DNA of 64,000 nt from [Clostridium] saccharolyticum WM1 (GCF_000144625.1 NC_014376.1:2046001-2110000); one strand, 5' to 3'. Counted from the first letter of the stretch, positions 53,583 through 63,458 are shown. Numbers and translations: made by a program. Notes: generated by a model not told the origin, from the sequence alone.

Positions 53583-54401
53583 ATGAGAAAAACCTGGCTT
53601 TCAGATGTCATTGGAACAGAAAAAGCGGCTTTCGGTCTGGTTCACCTGCTGGCGCTTCCCGGTGATCCGCTTTATGATGCAGAGGGTGGACTGGAAAGAA
53701 TATATGAAGCAGCTTTGTCTGATGTTCAGTCTCTTCAGGAAGGAGGGATTGATGCACTGCATTTCTCCAATGAATTCAGTTTTCCCTACCAGAAGAATCC
53801 TCCCAGAGAAATCATGGCTGCAATGGCCTATATCATTGGCCGTCTGAAACCATATATCAAAGTCCCTTACGGTGCAAATGTCATCAGTAGTCCCAGCGAC
53901 AGCGTGGCGTTGTGCGCCAGCGTCGGAGCAAAATTCACCAGAGGAACATTTTCAGGGGTATACTCCGGAAACCTGGGGCTGTATGACACTGCCATCGGAG
54001 ATTATGTGCGTCTGCGTCACAATCTTCATGCAGATGACGTAAAGATGATCCACTATGTGGTGCCTGAGTCAAGCGCGGATATCGGTGGGCGTGATCCTTT
54101 GGCCTCTGCGGCGGCGTCTAAGTTTATGAACATGCCGGACGGATTTGCCGTGCCGGGAGCAACTGCCGGACAGTCTGCAGATATGTCTTTGCTGCATCAG
54201 TTGAGAAAGTCCATGCCGGATATGGTTCTGGTAGCTTCCACGGGTGTGAAGTATGAGACGGTTGAAGAGATATTCTCAATTTGTGATGCGGCATTTATTG
54301 CCACCAGCCTGAAAAAGGACGGAATATTTGAAAATCCTGTGGATAAGGACCGGGTAAAGCGATTTATGGAAAGGCTGAAGGATTTTAGGAACAGCCTGTA
54401 A
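53583..54401 (+). CDS. BtpA/SgcQ family protein
   Basis: A 272-residue TIM-barrel-like protein (GLVHLLALPGDPLYD, GIDALHFSNEFSFPY, VPYGANVISSP, ATAGQSADMSLL). The family is named after photosystem I protein BtpA and the E. coli sgc PTS gene sgcQ; its reaction is not established. It follows the PTS genes after 187 bases without a clear terminator. By analogy with sgc it is probably an enzyme for the imported sugar phosphate. Confidence 0.88.
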   Translation: MRKTWLSDVIGTEKAAFGLVHLLALPGDPLYDAEGGLERIYEAALSDVQSLQEGGIDALHFSNEFSFPYQKNPPREIMAAMAYIIGRLKPYIKVPYGANVISSPSDSVALCASVGAKFTRGTFSGVYSGNLGLYDTAIGDYVRLRHNLHADDVKMIHYVVPESSADIGGRDPLASAAASKFMNMPDGFAVPGATAGQSADMSLLHQLRKSMPDMVLVASTGVKYETVEEIFSICDAAFIATSLKKDGIFENPVDKDRVKRFMERLKDFRNSL

Positions 54402-54412
54402 AAGAGGGACCT

Positions 54413-55071
54413 ATGTTAAAGGCAGTTTTATTTGACTGTGACGGCGTACTGATGGACAGTGAGAGCATCTACCTGTCCTGTGTTTCCCAAATACTGGGAA
54501 CGCTGGGCAAGTTGGCTTCAGTGGAGGAACTGGCATATCTGATTGGGGCAGATATCCACGTTATCACTGAACGGCTGAAACAGGACTTCGGCCTGGAGAA
54601 TTATGATACGGAAGAACTGATCCGCGTTCAAAGGACGCTGTTTAACGAGCGGTTTTATAGGGAGAAATTAACGCCCATGGACGGGCTGGAAGGCTTTTTG
54701 GAAAGTCTTAAAAAAGAGGGGATTCTTCTGGCAGTAGTTTCTTCCTCCGGCCAGGACTATGTAGAATATGTGCTGGATCGATTAAGAATCAGGGAGTATT
54801 TTAATCTATATAGGAGGCAGCCGGCCGTTCCAAGCCCTTCCCAGACCTGTACCTGGAGGCAGTCAGGCGGCTGGGAATCCACGCAAATGAGGCGGTGGTG
54901 GTAGAAGATTCCTTTAACGGAATCCGCGCAGGACTTGATGCAGGCTGTTACGTGATTGCCTACAGGGGGACAGAGATAAAACAGGACACCTCCGGTGCCC
55001 ATGAAACAGTGGAAAGTTACCGGGACTTGGATGTAAAAAAACTGAGGGAGAGTAACTGGCGGTTTAGATAA
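54413..55071 (+). pseudogene. HAD phosphatase (beta-phosphoglucomutase type) with a frameshift
   Basis: The first frame (54413 to about 54825) has the HAD start MLKAVLFDCDGVLMDSE and motif II VVSSSG. It then runs out of frame and stops at 54904. The rest of the protein continues in the next frame: KPFPDLYLEAVRRLGI (motif III Lys) and VVVEDSFNGIRAGLDAG (motif IV) to the TAA at 55069-55071. One missing base near 54829-54832 (GTTCCAAG where GTTTCCAAG is expected) explains it. Either an inactivating mutation, a sequencing error or, less likely, programmed frameshifting. Last gene of the PTS operon. Confidence 0.88.
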
Positions 55072-55085
55072 GTCTTGCTGACCGG

Positions 55086-55139
55086 CAAACGCAGAACTGC
55101 GGCTTTGAGATAACAATCAAAGCCGCAGTTCTGCGTTTG
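55086..55139. terminator. Long perfect hairpin after the PTS operon
   Basis: A 23-bp perfect stem (55086-55108 with 55117-55139) and an 8-base loop. There is no immediate T-run, yet it sits between converging genes and most likely ends both. Confidence 0.78.
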
Positions 55140-55192
55140 AATAAACTTGATGCATTCTTTTTTAAGATGTTATAGAAAAAATCATATTGAAT

Positions 55193-56935
55193 TTATTTAC
55201 ACTCTTCCAAAAGAATTCCAGGCTCGGCGACCATGGAATAATTCGTATGGTAGATAACAAAGCCGGGCGCAGCTCCGGCTACCTTTTTAATCTGCTTTTT
55301 CTGCACATAATCTACTTCCACCTTATCATTTTCACGGCCCTTGGAATAGTAGGCGGCCAAAGCACCTGCCTCTTCAAATACCCGGTCTGGAAGCTCTTTC
55401 CCTTCGGATTTTACGATCACATGGGATCCCGGGATTCCTTTTGCATGGAACCACCAGTCACTGTTTCCTGCCACTTTAAAGGTCAGCTCTTCATTCTGAT
55501 AATTATTTTTTCCAACATAAATATGGAAGCCGTCTGAAGATAGGTAGTGGAAAGGCTTGCTTGTGATCTTAGGCTTTTTGTCACCGGAGCGTCGGTGTTT
55601 AATATAACCATACTCCATCAGCTCTTCTTTAATCTGTACAAGATCCTCTTCCATTAAGGCGATATCCAAAGCGGCACTGACGGATTCCAGATGATCAATT
55701 TCCTGTCTGGTTTCCGCTATTTGCTCTGTTACGGCTTCGAATGTACGCTTCAGCTTGTTGTACTTGTCAAAATACTTTTGAGCATTTTCCTTTGCAGACA
55801 GTTGATCGTCAAGAGGAATGGTGATTTCCTCATTGGTGTAGTAATTAAGGCAGATAAGCTGCTTTTCCCCTCCTGTCAATTCATAGCCATAGGTATTGAT
55901 AAGCTCACCGTAGACCTTATACTTGTCCTTTTTGTCCGTATCTTTTAGCTGTTTGGACTGCAGATCGTATTTTTTATAGTTCCGTTCCAAAGCGGTCTGC
56001 ACGATTTTTCGTAAATCCACGGATTTTTGGCGGATTCTGGTAATGGTATTTTTGGAAGCATAATAGGTTTCCAAAAGGGAACTGATGGAATCAAAGCATT
56101 TGGAAACATAATCTTCTCCCTGATAGCAGGTTAAGTGAAGAGAAGAGAATTCTACAGGCTCTTCCTTTTTATAGATAATATTTGGAGCAAAATGACCATG
56201 CTTTATATCCTCCATGACGAAGGAAAACATGTGATACAAATGAACCAGCTCCAGTTCTGACAGCCCATTGGCAGACAAATCCCCGTCAATGGATGCAAGG
56301 TGGCAGAGCTCATGGCCCATAATAGGACTTATACCGGTCAGTTTCATGTACAGCGCTTTTTGTATAGGTGCAGCCGTATGGCCGATCACATCAAGAAATT
56401 CCTCCTGAGTAATGGTCAGCGGGTCTTTCTTTTCCATGGTCTGCGGAATAAAATAGGTTCTTCCCGGCAATACCTCACGTATGGAGCTGACCTGGGCGGA
56501 AATGTGCTTGATGCTGTCTAAAATCATATTTTCTTCATTACAAAAGATGATGTTGCTGTGTTTTCCCATGATTTCAACAATTAGTTTTTTGATTCGTTTG
56601 TCGCCTAATTCATCAAAATGTTCTACTTCCATGCATAAGATCCGTTCCAGTCCCGGCTGGCTTACCCGGATGATGCGGCCGTTTCCAATATGCTTTCTTA
56701 AAAGCATACAGAAATTCGGGGCGGTCATGGGGCTTTGCTTATTTGCTTCCGTAAAATAAATAAGCGGGAGACTGGCACTTGCCGAGATTAAGAGTCTCCA
56801 TGTATTTTTCTGGTTTTTAACAGTAAACAGCAGTTCATCTTTCTCTGGCTGAGCGATTTTTGCGATTTTTCCGCCTTCCAGCCGGTCTTTCATCTCTGCT
56901 GTGAGATTTGCCATAACAATTCCGTCTAATGCCAT
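55193..56935 (-). CDS. rqcH: RqcH / NFACT ribosome quality control protein
   Basis: A 580-residue NFACT-family protein (often annotated as fibronectin-binding protein FbpA). In B. subtilis the homologue binds stalled 50S subunits and adds alanine tails to the nascent chain. Visible parts: NFACT-N (MALDGIVMANLTAEM, NFCMLLRKHIGNGRI), coiled coil around 290-430 and the NFACT-R domain (DGFHIYVGKNNYQNEELTF, DWWFHAKGIPGSHVIV). The opposite strand of its neighbours; stands alone. Confidence 0.92.
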   Translation of the reverse strand: MALDGIVMANLTAEMKDRLEGGKIAKIAQPEKDELLFTVKNQKNTWRLLISASASLPLIYFTEANKQSPMTAPNFCMLLRKHIGNGRIIRVSQPGLERILCMEVEHFDELGDKRIKKLIVEIMGKHSNIIFCNEENMILDSIKHISAQVSSIREVLPGRTYFIPQTMEKKDPLTITQEEFLDVIGHTAAPIQKALYMKLTGISPIMGHELCHLASIDGDLSANGLSELELVHLYHMFSFVMEDIKHGHFAPNIIYKKEEPVEFSSLHLTCYQGEDYVSKCFDSISSLLETYYASKNTITRIRQKSVDLRKIVQTALERNYKKYDLQSKQLKDTDKKDKYKVYGELINTYGYELTGGEKQLICLNYYTNEEITIPLDDQLSAKENAQKYFDKYNKLKRTFEAVTEQIAETRQEIDHLESVSAALDIALMEEDLVQIKEELMEYGYIKHRRSGDKKPKITSKPFHYLSSDGFHIYVGKNNYQNEELTFKVAGNSDWWFHAKGIPGSHVIVKSEGKELPDRVFEEAGALAAYYSKGRENDKVEVDYVQKKQIKKVAGAAPGFVIYHTNYSMVAEPGILLEECK

Positions 56936-57012
56936 TGCCTGTTCCTCCGGTAAATAGATATATAATAGGATAGTATAACACAGAATTAGCCTTCTGTAAA
57001 ATTTAAAAGCAA

Positions 57013-57041
57013 TTGACTTGTATTTTGTTATGACTTATAAT
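57013..57041 (+). promoter_or_regulatory. Promoter of the yicC-gmk-rpoZ operon
   Basis: TTGACT (57013-57018), 17 bases, TATAAT (57036-57041). An in-frame ATG at 57040 lies in the -10 box and so cannot be the start of yicC. Confidence 0.85.
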
Positions 57042-57075
57042 GGATGATATCTATGGCGAAAGAGAGGCATATAGA

Positions 57076-57954
57076 ATGATCAAGAGCATGACAGGTTTTG
57101 GCAGATGCGAAACTGTCACGGATGAGTACAAGATTTCCGTCGAGATGAAGGCTGTAAATCACAGATATTTGGATTTAAGCATAAAGATGCCGAAAAAGTT
57201 TAATTACTTTGAAGCGGGAATCAGGAATCTGTTAAAGAATTATATCCAGCGCGGGAAAGTAGATGTATTCATCAGCTATGAGGATTACACAGAAAATAAG
57301 CTGTGTTTAAAGTATAACAATGCGCTGGCCGCCGAATATATGGATTATTTCGCAAAGATGGAGGCACAGTTCGGGATACAAAACGACATCAAGGTATCGG
57401 CCCTGGCCAGATGTCCGGAGGTCCTTACTATGGAAGAGGTGCCGGAGGATGAGGAGCAGATGTGGAAGATTCTTTCAGAAACCATGGAAGAAGCGGCAAA
57501 ACGTTTTGTGGAATCCAGAGAAACTGAAGGAGAAAATTTAAAGAATGATCTTCTTGGAAAGCTTAAGTTTATGACTGGGATTGTGGAATTTATAGAGGAA
57601 CGGTCCCCCAGAATCCTTCTGGAATACAGGACAAAGCTGGAGGACAAGGTAAAGGAGCTGCTGGCAAGTGCTTCTGTTGACGAAGGCAGGATAGCCACAG
57701 AGGTTACAATTTTTGCTGATAAAATCTGTGTGGATGAAGAAACCGTACGGCTTAAAAACCACATTGAAAATACTTGTACAGAGCTTAACACAGGCGGAAG
57801 CGTGGGAAGAAAGCTGGATTTTATTGCTCAGGAGATGAACCGGGAGGCAAACACCATTCTTTCCAAAGCCAATGACCTGGAAATTTCCGATAAGGCCATC
57901 GCACTGAAGACCGAAATTGAAAAGGTAAGGGAACAGATCCAGAATATTGAGTAG
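57076..57954 (+). CDS. yicC: YicC family endoribonuclease
   Basis: A 292-residue protein, the usual family length. The start MIKSMTGFGRCE is the family signature, and EMNREANTILSKAND is the conserved C-terminal stretch. E. coli YicC is an endoribonuclease acting with PNPase on small RNAs. GAGAGG is nine bases before the ATG. The gene order yicC-gmk-rpoZ is common in Firmicutes; the small remA gene often found between them is absent. Confidence 0.93.
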   Translation: MIKSMTGFGRCETVTDEYKISVEMKAVNHRYLDLSIKMPKKFNYFEAGIRNLLKNYIQRGKVDVFISYEDYTENKLCLKYNNALAAEYMDYFAKMEAQFGIQNDIKVSALARCPEVLTMEEVPEDEEQMWKILSETMEEAAKRFVESRETEGENLKNDLLGKLKFMTGIVEFIEERSPRILLEYRTKLEDKVKELLASASVDEGRIATEVTIFADKICVDEETVRLKNHIENTCTELNTGGSVGRKLDFIAQEMNREANTILSKANDLEISDKAIALKTEIEKVREQIQNIE

Positions 57955-57970
57955 GAGAGTAAGGAACGAC

Positions 57971-58591
57971 ATGAATGAGCATGGCATATTGGTAGTTGTA
58001 TCCGGATTTTCAGGAGCCGGCAAGGGAACCTTGATGAAGGAGCTTCTGAAACGGTATGATAATTACGCATTGTCCATTTCCGCCACGACCAGAAATCCCA
58101 GAGAGGGAGAAGAAGAAGGCAGGGAATACTTCTTTGTGACAGAAGAACACTTTAAGGATATGATGGAAAAGGAAGATTTGATCGAATATGCCCAGTACGT
58201 CAATCATTATTATGGCACGCCCAAGGAATATGTTTTGAACCAGATGAGAATGGGGAAGGATGTTATTTTGGAAATTGAAATTCAGGGAGCGCTTAAGGTA
58301 AAGGAACGTTTCCCTTCTGCAATTTTGATTTTTGTTATGCCTCCCAATGCGGAAGAGTTAAAGCGCCGTCTCATCGGCCGCGGTACGGAAAACATGGATG
58401 TGATCAATGCCAGGCTTCGCCGGGCAGCGGAGGAAGCGGAAGGCATGGAGGCCTATGATTATATCCTTATTAATGAGAATATAGACACTTGTGTGGAAGA
58501 AATGCACCGTATGATTCAGGTCCAGCATAACCGGGCTTCCAATAATATGGCATTTTTGGCCCATATCCGGGAAGAATTAAAGAATATATAG
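57971..58591 (+). CDS. gmk: Guanylate kinase
   Basis: A 206-residue enzyme that converts GMP to GDP. P-loop SGFSGAGKGTL (about 13-23), GMP-binding segments SATTRNPREGEEEGREYFF and EIEIQGALKVK. The ATG at 57971 follows TAAGGA; an in-frame GTG-type extension overlapping yicC has no SD. Confidence 0.96.
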   Translation: MNEHGILVVVSGFSGAGKGTLMKELLKRYDNYALSISATTRNPREGEEEGREYFFVTEEHFKDMMEKEDLIEYAQYVNHYYGTPKEYVLNQMRMGKDVILEIEIQGALKVKERFPSAILIFVMPPNAEELKRRLIGRGTENMDVINARLRRAAEEAEGMEAYDYILINENIDTCVEEMHRMIQVQHNRASNNMAFLAHIREELKNI

Positions 58592-58617
58592 AGCCGATTG
58601 AGAAAGGGGAATGAAAG

Positions 58618-58872
58618 ATGTTACATCCATCTTATTCAGATTTGATTAATGTAGTAAACAGCGAGGTAGAGCCAGGAGAAGCTCCTGTCGTACAGAGCCG
58701 TTATTCCATCGTGATTGCCGCTGCCAAAAGAGCAAGGCAGATCATCGGCGGCTCAGAGCCGGAGATTTTGGGAGCCGGCAAGAAACCGCTTTCTGTTGCC
58801 GTAGAGGAACTGTATGAGGGCAAAGTGAAGATTTTAAGCGAAGCGGATGCTACGGAAGAAGACGATAATTAG
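58618..58872 (+). CDS. rpoZ: RNA polymerase omega subunit
   Basis: An 84-residue protein with the omega pattern: MLHPSYSDL start, SRYSIVIAAAKRARQI helix and KPLSVAVEELYEGKV. It helps assemble RNA polymerase. AAAGGGG before the ATG. Confidence 0.95.
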   Translation: MLHPSYSDLINVVNSEVEPGEAPVVQSRYSIVIAAAKRARQIIGGSEPEILGAGKKPLSVAVEELYEGKVKILSEADATEEDDN

Positions 58873-58876
58873 GATG

Positions 58877-58908
58877 AAGGCCGTCTCCCTTTTGGATGAG
58901 ATGGCCTT
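58877..58908 (+). terminator. Possible attenuator between rpoZ and rimO
   Basis: AAGGCC (58877-58882) pairs with GGCCTT (58903-58908), with TCTC/GAGA inside; only a short T-run follows. Confidence 0.4.
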
Positions 58909-58996
58909 TCCCATTTGCGTGAACTATAAGCCGGAGGAAATGTCTGCACATCCACAGGCGAAAGCCGCAACAACTAAGAATGACAGGAGTTTAAAC

Positions 58997-60337
58997 ATGA
59001 AGCTATTATGTGTTTCACTGGGCTGCGATAAGAATCTCGTGGATACGGAGATGATGCTGGGCCTTCTGAATAAAGACGGATATACTTTTACAGACGATGA
59101 GTATGAGGCTGATGTGATTGTGATCAACACCTGCTGCTTTATTGGTGATGCGAAAGAGGAAAGTATAAACACCATACTGGAAATGGCTCAGAGAAAGGGA
59201 GACGGCAAATGCAAAGCATTGATCGTAACCGGATGCCTGGCTCAGCGGTATAAGCAGGAGATCATTGACGAGATCCCGGAAGTGGATGGAATCTTAGGGA
59301 CTTCCACCTATGACGAGATTTCCCACGTACTTTCAGATGCACTTGGCGGAAAAGAGCATGTACAGCGCTTTCATGATCTGGATGGGCTTCCTGAAGTGGA
59401 AACGGAACGGATTCTTACAACAGGAGGTCATTATGCATTTTTAAAGATAGCAGAAGGATGTGACAAGCATTGTACTTACTGTATCATACCTTCCCTCAGG
59501 GGGAACTACCGTAGTGTTCCCATGGAACGCCTGGTAAAGGAAGCGGAAAGGCTGGCTGAAATGGGGGTAAAGGAGCTGATATTAGTGGCCCAGGAGACAA
59601 CCCTTTACGGTTTGGATCTTTATGGGGAGAAAGCTCTTCCGAAGCTTCTTAAAAAATTATGCCGAATATCAGGTATCCGGTGGATCCGAATCCAGTACTG
59701 TTATCCGGAAGAGATCACAGATGAGCTGATCCAGACCATAAAGGAAGAAGAGAAGGTCTGTAATTATCTGGACTTACCGATCCAGCATGCCAGTGACCGT
59801 ATTTTAAAACGCATGGGGCGCAGAACCACAAAGGCCCAGCTTCAGGAGATCGTGGAAAAGCTCCGGAAAGAAATTCCGGATATAGCTCTCAGGACTACTC
59901 TTATCTCCGGATTTCCAGGGGAGACCCAGGAGGATCACGAAGAACTGATGGAATTTGTGGATGAGATGGAATTCCAGCGTTTGGGAGTATTTGTATATTC
60001 CGCAGAAGAAGATACACCTGCAGCGGAGTTCCCGGATCAGGTTTTACAGGAGGTAAAGGAAGAACGCCGTGATGCCATCATGGAGCTGCAGCAGGAGATC
60101 TCATACGATTTTTCCAGGTCCATGATCGGGAAGACACTGGAAGTCATGATCGAAGGCAAGGTGGCGGATGAAAATGCTTATGTAGGCCGCACCTATATGG
60201 ATGGACCAGGTGTGGATGGGATGATCTTTGTCCAGACGGACGAAGAGCTGATGTCAGGTGATTTTGCCAGTGTCCGCGTCACTGGGGCCATGGAATATGA
60301 TTTGATAGGAGAGTTGGAGGATGAATTTACCGAATAA
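58997..60337 (+). CDS. rimO: Ribosomal protein S12 methylthiotransferase
   Basis: A 446-residue radical SAM enzyme that methylthiolates an Asp of S12. N-terminal cluster domain (MKLLCVSLGCDKNLVDTE, INTCCFIGDAKEES, VTGCLAQRY), radical SAM motif CDKHCTYCIIP and C-terminal TRAM domain. The ATG at 58997 has AGGAG six bases upstream and matches the family start; the frame is open to 58847 but with no ribosome site. Its end overlaps pgsA by 17 bases. Confidence 0.95.
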   Translation: MKLLCVSLGCDKNLVDTEMMLGLLNKDGYTFTDDEYEADVIVINTCCFIGDAKEESINTILEMAQRKGDGKCKALIVTGCLAQRYKQEIIDEIPEVDGILGTSTYDEISHVLSDALGGKEHVQRFHDLDGLPEVETERILTTGGHYAFLKIAEGCDKHCTYCIIPSLRGNYRSVPMERLVKEAERLAEMGVKELILVAQETTLYGLDLYGEKALPKLLKKLCRISGIRWIRIQYCYPEEITDELIQTIKEEEKVCNYLDLPIQHASDRILKRMGRRTTKAQLQEIVEKLRKEIPDIALRTTLISGFPGETQEDHEELMEFVDEMEFQRLGVFVYSAEEDTPAAEFPDQVLQEVKEERRDAIMELQQEISYDFSRSMIGKTLEVMIEGKVADENAYVGRTYMDGPGVDGMIFVQTDEELMSGDFASVRVTGAMEYDLIGELEDEFTE

Positions 60338-60863
60338 GCTAACGATTTTAAGGGTTATTATGATTCCGTTTTTTGTTTTGTTTCTGCTGCTTGACGGAGG
60401 TACCAATGCAACATACCGTTATATTGCAGCTGTCATTTTCATTGTGGCCAGCTTTACGGACTTACTGGATGGGAAGATTGCAAGAAAGTACGGCCTGGTG
60501 ACCAATTTCGGCAAGTTTATGGATCCTCTTGCGGATAAGCTGCTGGTATGTGCAGGCCTAATCTGCTTTACAGCCCTGGGCCAGCTTTCAGCCTGGATCG
60601 TAATCGTGATCATAAGCAGGGAATTCATTATCAGTGGTTTCCGTCTGGTGGCCTCTGATAATGGGGTGGTGATTGCTGCCAGCTATTGGGGGAAATTTAA
60701 GACGGTTTCCCAGATGATCATGTCGGTTCTTCTTATCCTGGACTTTCCGGCATTATCCATTGTTACAACGGCGTTTATCTGGATCGCCGCCGTCCTTACT
60801 GTGGTATCACTGATTGATTATATAGCAAAAAATTATCGCGTTCTTATGGAAGGGAGTATGTGA
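60321..60863 (+). CDS. pgsA: CDP-diacylglycerol-glycerol-3-phosphate 3-phosphatidyltransferase
   Basis: A 180-residue membrane enzyme of phosphatidylglycerol synthesis. The CDP-alcohol phosphotransferase motif DGKIARKYGLVTNFGKFMD, continuing PLAD, is complete with all Asp residues. Starts MNLPNKLTILRV, as is usual. Confidence 0.96.
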   Translation: MNLPNKLTILRVIMIPFFVLFLLLDGGTNATYRYIAAVIFIVASFTDLLDGKIARKYGLVTNFGKFMDPLADKLLVCAGLICFTALGQLSAWIVIVIISREFIISGFRLVASDNGVVIAASYWGKFKTVSQMIMSVLLILDFPALSIVTTAFIWIAAVLTVVSLIDYIAKNYRVLMEGSM

Positions 60864-60865
60864 TC

Positions 60866-62113
60866 ATGGTTGTTGAACTGATTTCGGTTGGAACGGAGCT
60901 TCTTCTTGGAAATATTGTAAATACCAACACCCAATACCTGGCGGAAAAATGCGCTCTTTTGGGACTTTCCATGTATCACCAGGTGACGGTAGGTGACAAC
61001 AGGGAACGCCTTTCTGAGACATTTGAAACTGCATTAAAGCGTTCGGATCTTGTTATTTTAACCGGCGGCCTGGGGCCTACGGAGGATGATCTGACAAAAG
61101 AGGTCTGCGCCCAGGTCATGGGCATTCCTCTGGTAGAGGATGATCATACAAAGGAACGGATCAAGGCATATTTTAAAAACAGCATTGATAAAGAAATCCC
61201 TGACAATAACTGGAAGCAGGCTCTTGTTCCTCAGGGTGCAGCCGTACTTGATAATGACAACGGCACCGCTCCCGGACTTATTATGGAAAAGGATGGAAAG
61301 GCTGCAATTTTACTTCCCGGACCTCCCAATGAGTTAAAGCCACTGTTTCAAGACCGGGTATTCCCTTATCTTAAGAAGCTCCAGCCTGAAGTGATCCGTT
61401 CTCAAATGGTCAAAATCTGCGGACACGGGGAGAGCCAGGTAGAGGATAAGCTTCTGGATCTTATTGACGGCCAGTCCAATCCAACCATTGCCACATATGC
61501 AAAGACGGCTGAGGTACACTTAAGGGTCACTGCAAAGGCGTCAGATGAGGATGAGGCAAAAGGACTGTTAAAGCCGGTGGTAAAGGAGATCAAAAGCCGG
61601 TTCGGGGACGACGTATATACAACAAAGGAGGAAGAGACCATTGAAATGGCAGTTGTCCGCCTCCTAAAAAAATATGAGCTGACAGTTACTACTGCGGAAT
61701 CCTGTACCGGCGGACTGATCGCCGGCCGTCTGGTAAACGTACCGGGTGCGTCTCAGGTGTTCCGGGAAGGCTTTATCACCTACTCCAACAAGTCTAAGAG
61801 AAAGCTGCTTGATGTAAGCAAGAGCACCTTGAAAAAATACGGTGCGGTCAGTGAGCAGACTGCCAGGGAAATGGCTATCGGAGGTGTTTTTGCAGCCGAT
61901 GCGGATGTCTGTATTGCAGTAACGGGAATCGCAGGACCGGATGCGGAAGGCGAAAAGCCAGTAGGACTTGTTTATATGGCCTGCTATACAAAGGATAAAG
62001 TTCAGGTTGAAGAATATCATTTTAAGGGAAATCGGGAAAAAATCAGGGAACAGTCTGTGGTAAAGGCTTTAGACCTGCTGCGCCGTTCCATTCTTAAGCA
62101 CTACCATTCATGA
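60866..62113 (+). CDS. cinA: CinA family protein (competence/damage-inducible, with PncC domain)
   Basis: A 415-residue protein. N-terminal MoaB/MogA-like domain (ELISVGTELLLGNIVNTN, LTGGLGPTEDD) and C-terminal CinA/PncC domain (TTAESCTGGLIAGRL, SNKSKRKLL), which in characterised members has nicotinamide-nucleotide deamidase activity. The ATG at 60866 is nine bases after GGGAG; a GTG at 60860 is only three bases from it. recA, often next, is not here. Confidence 0.94.
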   Translation: MVVELISVGTELLLGNIVNTNTQYLAEKCALLGLSMYHQVTVGDNRERLSETFETALKRSDLVILTGGLGPTEDDLTKEVCAQVMGIPLVEDDHTKERIKAYFKNSIDKEIPDNNWKQALVPQGAAVLDNDNGTAPGLIMEKDGKAAILLPGPPNELKPLFQDRVFPYLKKLQPEVIRSQMVKICGHGESQVEDKLLDLIDGQSNPTIATYAKTAEVHLRVTAKASDEDEAKGLLKPVVKEIKSRFGDDVYTTKEEETIEMAVVRLLKKYELTVTTAESCTGGLIAGRLVNVPGASQVFREGFITYSNKSKRKLLDVSKSTLKKYGAVSEQTAREMAIGGVFAADADVCIAVTGIAGPDAEGEKPVGLVYMACYTKDKVQVEEYHFKGNREKIREQSVVKALDLLRRSILKHYHS

Positions 62114-62135
62114 AACCTTCCGGAAGGAGAGAAAA

Positions 62136-63458
62136 GTGGAGACCCGTTTGCTGAAAAAACAGATGACTGCAGCGTACCAGTACTCTTATGTAAGACTGGT
62201 GCTGAATTATTACACTTTATTTGAAATCATAGGAGAGAAGCCGGTGATCCCGGAGCGTATCTTTTCCTGCTGCCAGCGGCTTAATGGATTGCTTAAGGAG
62301 CATTTCTCCGGTAAAAATGCAGAAGAAGAACTGCTGAAGCTTCGGAAGGACATTACTCATGAAGTGGAGGTCCTGACTTCCTATACCGATTGCTTTCAGA
62401 TTTATGAATATGTTTTAAACAGAATGGAACGAACGTTTAGGGTACTGCCGGAAACCGGGCTTGATGATGAAAGCTTTGCAAAGCGTCTCGTAGATTTTAT
62501 AACGGATACCAAAGAAACGGCTGTAATGAACGGAAGGATCAGGCAGATCATCGGACAGCTTCCGGTTCGTCTGACCAAACAGAAATTTTACAGCCTTGTT
62601 ATGGAAGGGCTGTCTGTTTATATAGGTTCACCAAGGGAAAACCTTCAGGATATGATGGATACCCTGCGCACGGAATCCATGGCGAAGCTGCCGATGGGTA
62701 TGGAGGAAGGGCATAAAGACTTATTTGAGCTTTTGGAACAGTTCCGCCATGCAGATTATAAGACCATGACTGGGGAAGGCTATGAAGAAGCTGCTGCAAA
62801 GCTTAGCCTTGCCTGTGAAGGACTTATGGATGAGTCAGGACTTTACCTCATGCTACAGGATATCATCAATGATTTCTGCGTTCTTATATTTGCCAGGCAG
62901 GAAGCAGTTATCGATGTGAAAGAGGAGGAACTGTACTCTTCCTTAACGGGGGAGATTCTGGAAAAGTTCAGCAAAGAAGATTTTACTCCCGTAAATGAAG
63001 ATTTTTTTGACAGGCTCACACAACTGGAGGGAAGACAGGAAGCATGCTATGAGCGTTATTTAAGGGCGGAACTGCCGGAAGAGAGCAATCAATGGAATCA
63101 GGATCCGGATTACATTAAGGCAGTGAATGTGGACAGGCTTTTGTCCGGAAGCAGCTTCGTGGCATTAAAAAAGACGGGCGAAAAAGTAGAAACAGCCATA
63201 GTTGACCGTTCCTTTCTGGAGGAAAGGGCAGGAGAGTATTTTGAAGAGCTTGAGAAGGTGTTAACCGGCGCTTCCAGGCCTGTGGCAAGGGCAATTATGG
63301 CTAAGGTCTTATCAGACCTTCCTGTCTATTTCAATTCGATTGATGAAATAAAGGCATATATAGAAGGAAGCTTTCAAAGCTGTCTGGATGAAGCAGAAAA
63401 AGAAACTTGCAAGGAATTATTGGAAGAGCTGATGGATGATGAAAATAATCTGGTATGA
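62136..63458 (+). CDS. Hypothetical protein, unknown family
   Basis: A 440-residue, acidic, probably all-helical soluble protein with no signal peptide or membrane segment and no motif I recognise. The start is a GTG at 62136 with GGAAGGAGAG before it. It overlaps the next gene by 23 bases, which together with close spacing to cinA suggests one operon. It reads as a Lachnospiraceae-type conserved protein, but I cannot name a function. Confidence 0.75.
   Translation: METRLLKKQMTAAYQYSYVRLVLNYYTLFEIIGEKPVIPERIFSCCQRLNGLLKEHFSGKNAEEELLKLRKDITHEVEVLTSYTDCFQIYEYVLNRMERTFRVLPETGLDDESFAKRLVDFITDTKETAVMNGRIRQIIGQLPVRLTKQKFYSLVMEGLSVYIGSPRENLQDMMDTLRTESMAKLPMGMEEGHKDLFELLEQFRHADYKTMTGEGYEEAAAKLSLACEGLMDESGLYLMLQDIINDFCVLIFARQEAVIDVKEEELYSSLTGEILEKFSKEDFTPVNEDFFDRLTQLEGRQEACYERYLRAELPEESNQWNQDPDYIKAVNVDRLLSGSSFVALKKTGEKVETAIVDRSFLEERAGEYFEELEKVLTGASRPVARAIMAKVLSDLPVYFNSIDEIKAYIEGSFQSCLDEAEKETCKELLEELMDDENNLV

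Noticed and set aside
62104..62135. Extra copy of the two-hairpin repeat before 62136
   Set aside because: Only a short TTCCGGAA palindrome is shared in style; the second hairpin and the GGAAA end are absent.
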